Below, one piece after another: positions 1-7,877 of a stretch of DNA of 64,000 nt (positions are counted from its first letter, which is position 1; each line of letters starts with the position of its first letter). The notes beneath the pieces were generated by a model. That model was not told the origin of the DNA and did no database searches. It saw only the letters and a list, made by a program, of their open reading frames with translations. The position numbers and the translations under genes are program-made. Source of the stretch: DASUPK01 sp963724665 (lineage in GTDB: Bacteria > Actinomycetota > Thermoleophilia > Solirubrobacterales > 70-9); NCBI GenBank assembly GCA_963724665.1, contig CAVRVH010000007.1, positions 1,178,001-1,242,000 of the forward strand. The letters run 5' to 3'.

Positions 1-1171
<1,171 letters not shown>

Positions 1172-1245
1172 GTTGGTAGTTCCTCTGCCCGGGGTTTACG
1201 CCCAATATGCGGACCCGGATCTATCGCGAGAGTACCAGCGTAGCT

Positions 1246-1791
1246 TCAGCTGTCCTGAGGGTTTTCCCGCAGTGCGGCCACATAGGAGAGGTTTCGGTAG
1301 CGCTCGCCGTGGTCGAGGCCGTAGCCGATTGCGAACTGGTTCGGGATCTCGAAGCCCACGTAGCGAACAGGCAGATCCACCCGCCGGCGCTCCGGTTTGG
1401 TGAGCAGGGCGCAGACCTCGATCGATCTCGGTCCTCTCGCCTGCAGGTTGCGCAGCAGGTAGTGGAGGGTCAGCCCGGAGTCGATGATGTCCTCGACGAT
1501 CAGCACGTCGCGATCTGCGATCGGCGCGTCCAGATCCTTGAGGATCCGCACCACGCCCGAAGAGTCGGTCGATGAGCCGTAGCTCGAGACCGCCATGAAG
1601 TCGAGCTCGCAGTCGATCTCCAGGTTGCGCATCAGATCGGCGAGGAACGGGACCGCCCCCTTCAGGATGGCGACGAGCAGCGGCGGGCGTCCCGCGTAGT
1701 CCCGGCTGACCTCGGCGCCGAGCTCGGCGACCCGGCGCTGCAGGTCCTCTTCGGAGACGAGCACCTCCCCGATTTCGTCGTCGGTTGCCAC
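1246..1791 (-). CDS. hpt: Hypoxanthine(-guanine) phosphoribosyltransferase
   Basis: Purine salvage enzyme that converts hypoxanthine or guanine plus PRPP to IMP or GMP in the cytoplasm. It is 181 residues long, normal for the family. The PRPP-binding loop VLIVEDIIDSGLTL and the N-terminal LVAILKGAVPF stretch are clear, as is the C-terminal YVGFEIPNQFAIGYGLD segment. The open frame extends upstream into tilS as far as 1932, but that extension is Arg/Ser/Pro-rich shadow sequence. I therefore take the GTG at 1791, ten bases after the tilS stop. It sits between tilS and ftsH, a conserved neighbourhood, and is probably co-transcribed with both. No strong ribosome site precedes the GTG, so translational coupling to tilS is plausible. 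Confidence 0.93.
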   Translation of the reverse strand: MATDDEIGEVLVSEEDLQRRVAELGAEVSRDYAGRPPLLVAILKGAVPFLADLMRNLEIDCELDFMAVSSYGSSTDSSGVVRILKDLDAPIADRDVLIVEDIIDSGLTLHYLLRNLQARGPRSIEVCALLTKPERRRVDLPVRYVGFEIPNQFAIGYGLDHGERYRNLSYVAALRENPQDS

Positions 1792-1801
1792 GGGGCGGAG
1801 T

Positions 1802-3145
1802 CTATGGACCGGCCTGGGATGCCCTGAGGACCGCGGACTCCGCCGCGCCGGGCTTGGCCGCGAACTCCTCGGAGACAGCCACGCCTGCGATCCAGGCGAT
1901 CCGCTCGCCCGCCTCGACGACTGGAAGTGCATGACGCAGCGATCTCGGCACCTTCCGGTCCGTGAACAGGTCCTGAAGCGACTTGGTCCCGTCGAGGCCC
2001 AGAGGCCGCATCCGGTCGCCGTCCCTCCAGCCCCTCACCGTGACCGAGCGTCCGAGCGTTGCCGGGTCGAGGACAGCCAGCTCCGGGCCGTCGGCCGGCG
2101 GCACGCCGCTCTCGATCTCGGCCCGAACCTCCCAGGATCCGAAGCGGCAGATCCCGGGCACCGCCAGGCGCCCCTCTGCCGGTTCGGCCCGGGGTCCGGC
2201 GATGAACCGGACGTGCCCGTGCTCGGCGTGCGCCTCGAGGCCGCCGCCCAGCTCGATCACCCCGCCCTCGGGCTCGTTCGCCAGCCGGTAGATCTCAGCC
2301 GCCCGCGCCCGCCCGAGGGGGACCTGCCCGCCGAACGCCCGCTCCGCAAGCAGCCGGAGCACGAGGCGGCGGATTGCCGGATCTAGCTCCGCCAACGTGT
2401 CACGCCCGATCGCTCCCGCTGCCTCGGCTCCGGAGGCCGACAGCGCTTCAGCCGCCAGCCGGTCGAGCGTCTCGCCCTCCTCGGCGAGCTCCGCCTGGGT
2501 CTCCGCGATCGTGGCGTCGGCCTCCGAGCCGATCTCGCGCAGGACGGGGAGCACCTCGTTGCGAACCCGGTTACGAGCGAAGACGGGCTCGGCGTTGGTG
2601 GGATCGTCGGCGAACGGCAGCCCGGCCTCCGCGACGAGCCGGCGCGCCTGGTCTCGCTCGAGCGAGAGGATCGGCCGGATGACGTGACCTTGCCGCGCTC
2701 TGAGACCCAAGAGCGCGCGACGCCCGGGCGAGGTGGCGAGCCTGTAGAGGACGGTCTCGGCGAGGTCGGTCCTGGTGTGCCCGGTGGCGATCCAGTCGAG
2801 CCCGTGCGACAGTCGCACCCGGTCCGCGGCGGTGTACCTGGCTCGTCTCGCCTCGGCCTGGACGTTGCCCTCACCGAGCTGGGGGCGCTCCACCTCCAAC
2901 TCGATGCCCAGCTGAGCGCAGAGCTCCTCGCAGGTCCGCTGGTCGCCGTCCGAACCCGGGCGCAGGCCGTAGTTGAGATGGAGGCCGATGAGGGTGCCCG
3001 CCCCGAGCAACCCAACGAGTCCCGCGGCGGTGGCCGCCGAGTCCGCGCCACCCGAGACGAGGACCAGGCCGCGGGAGCCCTCGGCCACCAGGCCGCTCTC
3101 CCGTACGACTCGGGTCAGCACGGATTTGGCGCTGACGTCCGCCAC
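1802..3145 (-). CDS. tilS: tRNA(Ile)-lysidine synthase TilS
   Basis: Modifies C34 of tRNA-Ile(CAU) to lysidine, which allows AUA decoding; essential in most bacteria. The 447-residue protein has the N-type ATP pyrophosphatase PP-loop SGGADS at residues 31-36 and the downstream stretch DWIATGHTRTDLAETVLYRL. The central ATPase domain is followed by the TilS substrate-binding regions, including a C-terminal motif VRGWRDGDRMRPLGLDGTKS typical of the TilS_C domain. The GTG start at 3145 is the only sensible one. It heads the tilS-hpt-ftsH run and is divergent from the CAP gene, with only 36 bases between the two starts, so both promoters must lie in or overlap coding sequence. Confidence 0.95.
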   Translation of the reverse strand: MADVSAKSVLTRVVRESGLVAEGSRGLVLVSGGADSAATAAGLVGLLGAGTLIGLHLNYGLRPGSDGDQRTCEELCAQLGIELEVERPQLGEGNVQAEARRARYTAADRVRLSHGLDWIATGHTRTDLAETVLYRLATSPGRRALLGLRARQGHVIRPILSLERDQARRLVAEAGLPFADDPTNAEPVFARNRVRNEVLPVLREIGSEADATIAETQAELAEEGETLDRLAAEALSASGAEAAGAIGRDTLAELDPAIRRLVLRLLAERAFGGQVPLGRARAAEIYRLANEPEGGVIELGGGLEAHAEHGHVRFIAGPRAEPAEGRLAVPGICRFGSWEVRAEIESGVPPADGPELAVLDPATLGRSVTVRGWRDGDRMRPLGLDGTKSLQDLFTDRKVPRSLRHALPVVEAGERIAWIAGVAVSEEFAAKPGAAESAVLRASQAGP

Positions 3146-3181
3146 ACCCGGGATTCTAGGAACCCGTATACGGCCGCCCTC

Positions 3182-3703
3182 GTGTTGCGAAGAGGACTAC
3201 CCATATTCATTGCCCTGGTGGCGCTCGCGGCGATCGGCCCAGCCGCGGCGGGCGCCTGCGTGGGCGAGGCGAAGGGCCCCCGTAGGCTCACCCAGGGGAT
3301 GGCGAGGCAGGCCGTTCTGTGCCTCGTCAACCAGCGCCGCGCCCATGCCGGCCTGGGGGCCCTGGAGGAGAACGCGAGCCTCGACCGCTCGGCGCAGGGC
3401 CACGCGATCGCGATGGTCAAGCACAATTCCTATTCCCACGGGAACCCCCTTCGCCGGATTCGCCACACCGGCTACCTCGCGGGGGCATCCGCATGGAGGG
3501 TCGGCGAGAACATCGGCTGGGGTCCCAAGCGACTCGGCAGCCCGAAGCGGACGGTCGCCTCCTGGATGCACAGCCCTGAGCACCGCAGGGTGCTGCTCGG
3601 CGGCTTCCGCGACATCGGGGTGGGCATGACCAAGGGGGCCCCGTTCTCCCACTTCGGGCACAACACCGCGACCTACACGGTCGATCTCGGCACGCGCAAG
3701 TAG
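3182..3703 (+). CDS. Secreted CAP (SCP/PR-1) domain protein
   Basis: CAP superfamily protein, predicted to be exported. From the GTG at 3182 it encodes 173 residues: a basic start (LRRG), a hydrophobic signal segment (IFIALVALAAIGPAAAGA), then a CAP domain with NQRRAHAGL, the SxHSYSHGN-like block (KHNSYSHGN), VGENIGWG and SWMHSPEHRRVLL. These are the usual CAP signature positions. The frame is open far upstream through antisense tilS sequence, so the start was placed by the signal peptide. CAP proteins in bacteria have no agreed biochemical role; sterol or lipid binding and peptidase activity have both been proposed for family members. A second CAP gene follows 120 bases downstream. Confidence 0.85.
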   Translation: MLRRGLPIFIALVALAAIGPAAAGACVGEAKGPRRLTQGMARQAVLCLVNQRRAHAGLGALEENASLDRSAQGHAIAMVKHNSYSHGNPLRRIRHTGYLAGASAWRVGENIGWGPKRLGSPKRTVASWMHSPEHRRVLLGGFRDIGVGMTKGAPFSHFGHNTATYTVDLGTRK

Positions 3704-3823
3704 GTTCTTACTAACTTTTCCCAACGGTGAAAGGTCCAGGCGGACTGGAGCCGCTTAAAGGACGCGCGGCTGAAAATCTGAGCGTCACGTCCAGTCAGGC
3801 GTTGAGCACTCGATGCAAAGGGT

Positions 3824-4465
3824 GTGTCGAGGTCAGGCAAGATCCTCAGCCTCATCGCCGTGACGGCGACCTGGGCGCTCGCCTCCAGCGCCACGGCATC
3901 GGCTGCCGACTGCGGCCCCGTCGATACTCAGGTCTCGGGCCTCAGCGAGGCCCAGATGGAGAGCTCAATCAGCTGCCTGATCAATGACGAGCGCACCTCC
4001 TACGGACTCCAGCCGGTCACACCGAACAGCGATCTTCGCCAGGCGGCGCTGAGCCATTCCAACGAGATGGTCGACCAGAGCTACTTCGAGCACACCTCCC
4101 CGGCCGGCCTCACCTTCATGGACCGCATCGAGGGGACGGGCTACATGAACGGCGCCCGTACCTGGACCGTCGGCGAGAACCTCGTCTGGGGCACCGGGCC
4201 GCTGAGCACACCGCAGGCGCTGGTGACGGCCTGGATGAACAGCCCGCCTCACCGAGAGAACCTGCTGCGCCCGACCTTTCGCGAGATCGGGTTGGCAGCG
4301 GTGGACGGCACGCCGGTGAGCAGCTCCGACTTGACCGGAGTGACCGTCTCGAGCGAGTACGGCTATCGCACCTTCGGGTCGAAGAAGGCGAAGCACAAGG
4401 GCAAGGCTCGAAAGGCACGCAAGGCTCGCAAGGCTCGCAAGGCTCAAAAGCTGCACCGCAGCTGA
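3824..4465 (+). CDS. Secreted CAP (SCP/PR-1) domain protein with Lys/Arg-rich repeat tail
   Basis: Paralogue of the preceding CAP gene, 213 residues from a GTG start. A signal peptide (ILSLIAVTATWALASSATASA, about 7-27) is followed by a CAP domain with INDERTSYGLQPV, HSNEMVDQSYFEHTSP, VGENLVWG and WMNSPPHRENLL. Cysteines near residues 30 and 51 could form a disulfide. The last 20 or so residues are a basic tail of repeated K-A-R units encoded by five near-perfect 9-base repeats. Such a tail may bind acidic cell-wall polymers; this is inference. The pair probably arose by tandem duplication, since the domains are alike but the tails differ. Confidence 0.87.
   Translation: MSRSGKILSLIAVTATWALASSATASAADCGPVDTQVSGLSEAQMESSISCLINDERTSYGLQPVTPNSDLRQAALSHSNEMVDQSYFEHTSPAGLTFMDRIEGTGYMNGARTWTVGENLVWGTGPLSTPQALVTAWMNSPPHRENLLRPTFREIGLAAVDGTPVSSSDLTGVTVSSEYGYRTFGSKKAKHKGKARKARKARKARKAQKLHRS
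4403..4447 (+). repeat. Five tandem 9-base repeats encoding K-A-R units
   Basis: Five consecutive 9-mers, AAGGCTCGA, AAGGCACGC, AAGGCTCGC, AAGGCTCGC and AAGGCTCAA, in frame with the second CAP gene. They encode its basic C-terminal tail. A unit length divisible by three means copy-number changes would keep the frame. Confidence 0.9.
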
Positions 4466-4475
4466 GCCCGCTCTT

Positions 4476-5666
4476 TTATTCCTCGATCGCCGGGCGAGCT
4501 ATATAGAGAGAGATCGCCTCGGGGAACCCCTTCAGGACGACCTCCCCGATCGGGTCGAAGCGGAGGAAGTCCGACTCCTTGATCGCCTCCACAAGCGCCT
4601 GTGTGACGAGGACCTCGCCCCCCAGGGCCCGGGTCACCACCCGGTGAGCGAGATTGACGTCGCCGCCGAAGTAGTCCCCGTCCCTGAAGACGGCGGCCCC
4701 GTAGTGGATGCCGACCCGCGGCTGGGGTCGCTCCTGGAAGAGCGCCAGGAAGCCGACGGCCCACTCGGTCAGCGTCGAGGGCTCGGGAGAGACCACCATC
4801 ACCTCATCCCCGATCGTCTTCACCATCGTTGCCTCATTCGGAAGCGTCGCCTCGACCGTGTCGACGAAGCGCTCGATCATGTCAAGGGCCTCCTCGTCCC
4901 CCTCCTCCTCCGTGTAGCGAGTGAAGCCCGTGAGGTCGACGAAACAGAAGGTCATGGAGACCCGCGCGAGGCCGCGGCCCTCCCCGCCGATGTCCGCCTC
5001 CATGTGTCCCACAACGTCCTGCTCGATGTAGAAGCGCAGGTAGCGGTTGTGCATGTACTCCATGAGAGGTCCGGTCACCGGGATCAGGTCGGCGGCGAGC
5101 TCACCCATCTCCTCCGCGATCTCGAGCGGCGGCAGCTCCTCCTGCATGAGCGGCTCGTGGATGTAGATGTGGAACAGCCGGACCTCCGCGTCGGCGACCC
5201 TGCGGATCGACTGCGCGTAGACCCGGACGAGCTGAAGGAACGCCACCAGGGGGAAGCCTGAAGAAAGGACGTTGGCGCAGTGGCGCATGGCCCCGAGGTC
5301 CTGTTCGTTGAGCATCCCCTCCGCCCCCGTCGGGGTCCCGAGGAGTGTCATCAGCCGGTCGATCAGCTCCGGCTCCAGGCCCGTGAGCTCCGCGGCCTGC
5401 TCCTGGGTGTAGTGGCCCTCCGGGACCTGAAAGATGTCCTCGGCATATCCGAAGGCCAGCCGCCCGCCGCGAACAGCGTCCCGGATCGCCTCGATGGAGT
5501 AGCCCCTCTCCCTCATCCGGGCGATGACCCGGGCTTGCGCAGCGGATGCCGGCGTCCAGCGGCCGTCCTCGATCGGGACCAGGCCCTCTTCGGCCCATCG
5601 CTTCAGGGTCGACGTCGAGACGCCGGCGATTCGGCCGGCCTCTGCAAGGGAGATCGTGTCGCTCAC
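4476..5666 (-). CDS. MerR-type HTH / class III nucleotidyl cyclase fusion protein
   Basis: A 396-residue protein that starts with a MerR-like winged helix (SLAEAGRIAGVSTSTLKRWAEEGLV, about 5-70). A second helical region with HTH character (YTQEQAAELTGLEPELIDRL, about 86-105) and a long helical linker follow. The C-terminal class III adenylate/guanylate cyclase domain starts near 240. Metal-binding Asp244 (FVDLTGFT) and Asp287 (KTIGDEV), Lys283, Asp336 and the transition-state pair Asn338/Arg342 (GDVNLAHR) are all present, so catalysis is plausible. The GTG at 5666 is preceded by a leader with two hairpins and a promoter-like pair near 5841-5868. Whether the HTH still binds DNA or has become a regulatory module is unknown. 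Its 3' end converges on the CAP gene. Confidence 0.88.
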   Translation of the reverse strand: MSDTISLAEAGRIAGVSTSTLKRWAEEGLVPIEDGRWTPASAAQARVIARMRERGYSIEAIRDAVRGGRLAFGYAEDIFQVPEGHYTQEQAAELTGLEPELIDRLMTLLGTPTGAEGMLNEQDLGAMRHCANVLSSGFPLVAFLQLVRVYAQSIRRVADAEVRLFHIYIHEPLMQEELPPLEIAEEMGELAADLIPVTGPLMEYMHNRYLRFYIEQDVVGHMEADIGGEGRGLARVSMTFCFVDLTGFTRYTEEEGDEEALDMIERFVDTVEATLPNEATMVKTIGDEVMVVSPEPSTLTEWAVGFLALFQERPQPRVGIHYGAAVFRDGDYFGGDVNLAHRVVTRALGGEVLVTQALVEAIKESDFLRFDPIGEVVLKGFPEAISLYIARPAIEE

Positions 5667-5682
5667 AATGTCCCCGAACGTA

Positions 5683-5727
5683 GCGACGGGGCCCCAGGAC
5701 CCCGTCGCCTGCGGGCTTTGGGCCCGC
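5683..5727 (-). promoter_or_regulatory. Two adjacent hairpins in the leader of the MerR-cyclase gene
   Basis: Perfect 9-base inverted repeat GCGACGGGG/CCCCGTCGC (5683-5691 and 5700-5708, loop of 8), next to a 6-base hairpin GCGGGC/GCCCGC (5711-5716 and 5722-5727, loop of 5). The first ends 17 bases before the GTG start, so it could affect initiation on the minus-strand transcript. The function is inferred from position only. No known riboswitch class was recognised. Confidence 0.5.
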
Positions 5728-5840
5728 TTCGTCGGCCAGCGGCGCCTGAACGCCTCGCGGTGTCCTGTCGCTGATCCCAGTCGCCGGGGGACCTGCGGAC
5801 TGCGAACCCGCTTCCGGCCCGAGCTTTTTCGATCGAGTCG

Positions 5841-5868
5841 AGCTTACGCTCATGCCGAGCCAAGTCAA
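5841..5868 (-). promoter_or_regulatory. Sigma-70-like promoter candidate for the MerR-cyclase gene
   Basis: On the minus strand TTGACT (5868-5863) and TAAGCT (5846-5841) are separated by 16 bases. This would give an untranslated leader of roughly 165 bases that contains the two hairpins. The assignment rests on consensus similarity alone. Confidence 0.4.
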
Positions 5869-5903
5869 TGGCGTTGGACAGAGACACTGGTCGAGATACC
5901 GGG

Positions 5904-6332
5904 CTAGTCAACGGTGAGGTGTGGGTACTTCTCCGAGACGAGCTCGCGATAGCGGGAGAAGAGCGGCTTGGCGGCGGGAAAGAAGCGGAGAGCTGCGCCG
6001 GCGTCCTCGATGTTCGTCCGCAGACGTCCCCGGGCGATCGCGATCGCAGGGTTCTCGCGCCCCTGGAATACGCGGTTGGCGACCGTGGACTCCATGCTGA
6101 GCCGCAGCTTGGGGTGGACGCGGCTGCGCTGCGAGAAGTTCCAGCTCAGGCAGTGACGGCCGCCCTCGTCCCTCGACACGTTCACGACCAGCTTCAGGTC
6201 CGGAAACTCGATGCGAAGTGGCGCCGCGGCCGCCCGCAGGCGAGGGCCATCATCGGGATCCCGGTCGATCTCGCCGAGCACGGTGTCGAGGATGTCCTTG
6301 AGCTCCTTCTTCGTCAGGGCGTCCGCGCTCAT
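5904..6332 (-). CDS. SCP2 sterol-binding-like domain protein
   Basis: A 142-residue cytoplasmic protein. The N-terminus is helical and charged (LTKKELKDILDTVLGEIDRD). The middle has alternating beta-type segments (IEFPDLKLVVNVSRDEGG, HCLSWNF), and the C-terminus carries the pattern GRENPAIAIARGRLRTNIEDAGAAL followed by LFSRYRELV, which resembles SCP2 lipid-binding folds. Members bind hydrophobic ligands; no ligand can be assigned here. It follows the 66-residue gene at 6351-6551 by 18 bases on the same strand, so the two are probably co-transcribed. The fold assignment is moderate. Confidence 0.7.
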   Translation of the reverse strand: MSADALTKKELKDILDTVLGEIDRDPDDGPRLRAAAAPLRIEFPDLKLVVNVSRDEGGRHCLSWNFSQRSRVHPKLRLSMESTVANRVFQGRENPAIAIARGRLRTNIEDAGAALRFFPAAKPLFSRYRELVSEKYPHLTVD

Positions 6333-6350
6333 CTGACCCTCAACCTGAGG

Positions 6351-6551
6351 TCAACCCTTTCGCCTGCCGCGGACAGTTGACTCGATCCTGCCGATCTGGT
6401 TCCGGACCTCCCGGCCGCGCTTCGCGACCTCATCGAGGAGCTCGCCGGCACGATCCCGCGTGCTCGCAGCGGGGCCGGCTGTGGCCTCGAAGGTCCGCTC
6501 GATCGCCGAGCGCAACGCCTCGGAGGGCTTCTCGGGCACGGGCAACTTCAT
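6351..6551 (-). CDS. Small helical hypothetical protein
   Basis: A 66-residue charged, mostly helical protein with the heptad-like stretch AGELLDEVAKRGREVRNQIGRIES and a basic end (RGRRKG). No catalytic motif is visible. It lies 18 bases upstream of the SCP2-like gene and is divergent from the nucleoside phosphorylase gene, with 41 bases between starts. Short amphipathic proteins of this kind occur near lipid or granule-associated genes, but the role is unknown. Confidence 0.6.
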   Translation of the reverse strand: MKLPVPEKPSEALRSAIERTFEATAGPAASTRDRAGELLDEVAKRGREVRNQIGRIESTVRGRRKG

Positions 6552-6592
6552 GAGTCCACCCTACCCCCGCATCGCGCCCATATGCTCGCGCG

Positions 6593-7309
6593 ATGCCCCT
6601 CCATCTACGGCCGAGCGCTCCCTACGCAACGGATGTGCTCCTCCCCGGCGACCCGGGCCGGGCGCTCGCGCTCGCCCAGCTGCTGCTCACCGAGCCGAAG
6701 ATGAGCAACCACGCCCGCGGTCTCTGGGGCTATTCCGGCGAGACGCCGGAGGGTCGCCCGCTCAGCATCCAGTCGACGGGCATGGGTGGCCCGAGCGCTG
6801 CGATCGTCCTTCATGAGCTCGCCGAGCTTGGCGTGCAGCGGGCCGTCCGGGTCGGCACCTGCGGTGCGCTCGACCCTGAGCTCGAGCACGGCCGGCTCGT
6901 CGTCGCGAGCGACGCGCTCGCCGAGGATGGGGCAAGCCAGGCCCTCGGCGCCGGGGAGAGTGCGGAGCCCGACCCGGATCTCACGGCCAGGCTGGCGGCG
7001 GGGTTACCGCCTGCGGCCGCGCCCTCACGGATCGTGAGCACTGATCTCTTCTATGACGGGGACCCGGACCTGGGTGGGCCGCCCAGGGCTCGGGCCGATG
7101 CCTGGCGACGACGCGGTGCCGTTGCCGTCGAGATGGAGGCCGCCACGATCTTCACCCTGGGTCGCCGGCTCGGGGTCGCGACGGCATGCGTGCTGGCGGT
7201 CTCGGACACCTTCCCCGCCGGGAACCGTCGCCGGATCGAGGATGAGGACCTGGCGGAGGCAGCGAAGCGCATGGGCGCCCTCGCCGCCGGCGCCCTCAAC
7301 CCTGACTAG
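6593..7309 (+). CDS. Purine-nucleoside/uridine phosphorylase family protein
   Basis: A 238-residue member of the PNP/UDP phosphorylase family, which splits nucleosides with phosphate to release the base and (deoxy)ribose-1-phosphate. Visible motifs are the N-terminal phosphate loop VLLPGDPGRA, STGMGGPSAAIVLHEL, RVGTCGALDP, and the substrate-binding VEMEAATIFTLGRRLGV followed by CVLAVSDTF. Size and spacing fit the hexameric DeoD/Udp group. The nucleoside preference cannot be decided from sequence alone, although the final SDTF rather than a Udp-type ending leans toward purines. Its 3' end overlaps the convergent gene by 14 bases. Confidence 0.88.
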   Translation: MPLHLRPSAPYATDVLLPGDPGRALALAQLLLTEPKMSNHARGLWGYSGETPEGRPLSIQSTGMGGPSAAIVLHELAELGVQRAVRVGTCGALDPELEHGRLVVASDALAEDGASQALGAGESAEPDPDLTARLAAGLPPAAAPSRIVSTDLFYDGDPDLGGPPRARADAWRRRGAVAVEMEAATIFTLGRRLGVATACVLAVSDTFPAGNRRRIEDEDLAEAAKRMGALAAGALNPD

Positions 7310-7640
7310 AGGCTCTTGACTGGGTGGAGGCGCGCTCGCGGCGAAGCTCTGCGAGCTCGTCGGTGATCTGATCCAGGGCGTCCTCGACGGCCTCGAGGCG
7401 CTCCGAGACCGCTCGCAGCCGCCGGGCAAGACGGTCGACGTCGTTGCCGGTCGGCAGGTTCAGGTTCCGGATCGCGCTCGCCCCCGCCTGCGAGGCGCGC
7501 TCCCGCGCCCCGAAAGCCACCTGCAGGGCCTGCTTCATCCACGGGTTGTCGACCAGCAGCTGGGCGAGGTCGCCCAAAAGCGCGCTCTCGCCCCGCGGGT
7601 AGGTGCGATCCCGTGTGTCTTCGCCGCCGCTCTCGTCCAT
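7296..7640 (-). CDS. Hypothetical coiled-coil protein
   Basis: 114 residues from the ATG at 7640; the frame extends to 7697. The middle carries LLGDLAQLLVDNPWMKQALQVAFGARERASQ. The C-terminus is a strong heptad-repeat helix (VDRLARRLRAVSERLEAVEDALDQITDELAEL), consistent with a coiled coil. The pattern resembles phasin-like or polyhydroxyalkanoate-associated small proteins, but no family was recognised with certainty. Its end overlaps the 3' end of the phosphorylase gene. The start was chosen because the upstream extension lacks family-like sequence. Confidence 0.65.
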   Translation of the reverse strand: MDESGGEDTRDRTYPRGESALLGDLAQLLVDNPWMKQALQVAFGARERASQAGASAIRNLNLPTGNDVDRLARRLRAVSERLEAVEDALDQITDELAELRRERASTQSRASSQG

Positions 7641-7832
7641 ATCGTTCACGCACGGTACCGCGACGGATGAGCTCCAGCCGGGTTCTTGCCTACGCATGGA
7701 ACGCCCTCATTGTTTACCGTTTCAGTCAACTATGGTTCTCAGGCATGTTTTTGGCGTTAGGGAGGACGGTTCCCCGTTGCAAAGAAATGGGGGAGTCAGT
7801 AGCGTCCGCCGTGCCTGCGGGTGCGGGGAGGT

Positions 7833-7858
7833 CGCGACCGGCAGACCCACAGGTCGCG
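7833..7858 (+). promoter_or_regulatory. Hairpin just upstream of the cell-wall hydrolase start
   Basis: Inverted repeat CGCGACC/GGTCGCG (7833-7839 and 7852-7858, loop of 12), ending 19 bases before the ATG at 7878. The same GGTCGCG also occurs at 7830-7836, so an alternative pairing is possible. No Shine-Dalgarno sequence is obvious in front of the ATG. A role in controlling the hydrolase gene is inference. The whole 7641-7877 region otherwise holds no gene. Confidence 0.4.
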
Positions 7859-7877
7859 GGCAGAATCGGCTAGCTAT

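Noticed and set aside
5667..5903. tRNA-like stretch (GGGTTCGCAGTCC-like) on the minus strand
   Set aside because: It resembles a T-arm only; no acceptor stem, D-arm or anticodon stem could be built around it.
7641..7877. Possible c-di-AMP (ydaO-type) riboswitch before the cell-wall hydrolase gene
   Set aside because: Such riboswitches often control wall hydrolases, and a few bases near 7862-7876 resemble the 3' conserved block, but the other conserved blocks could not be lined up in order. A covariance search (RF00379) would decide.
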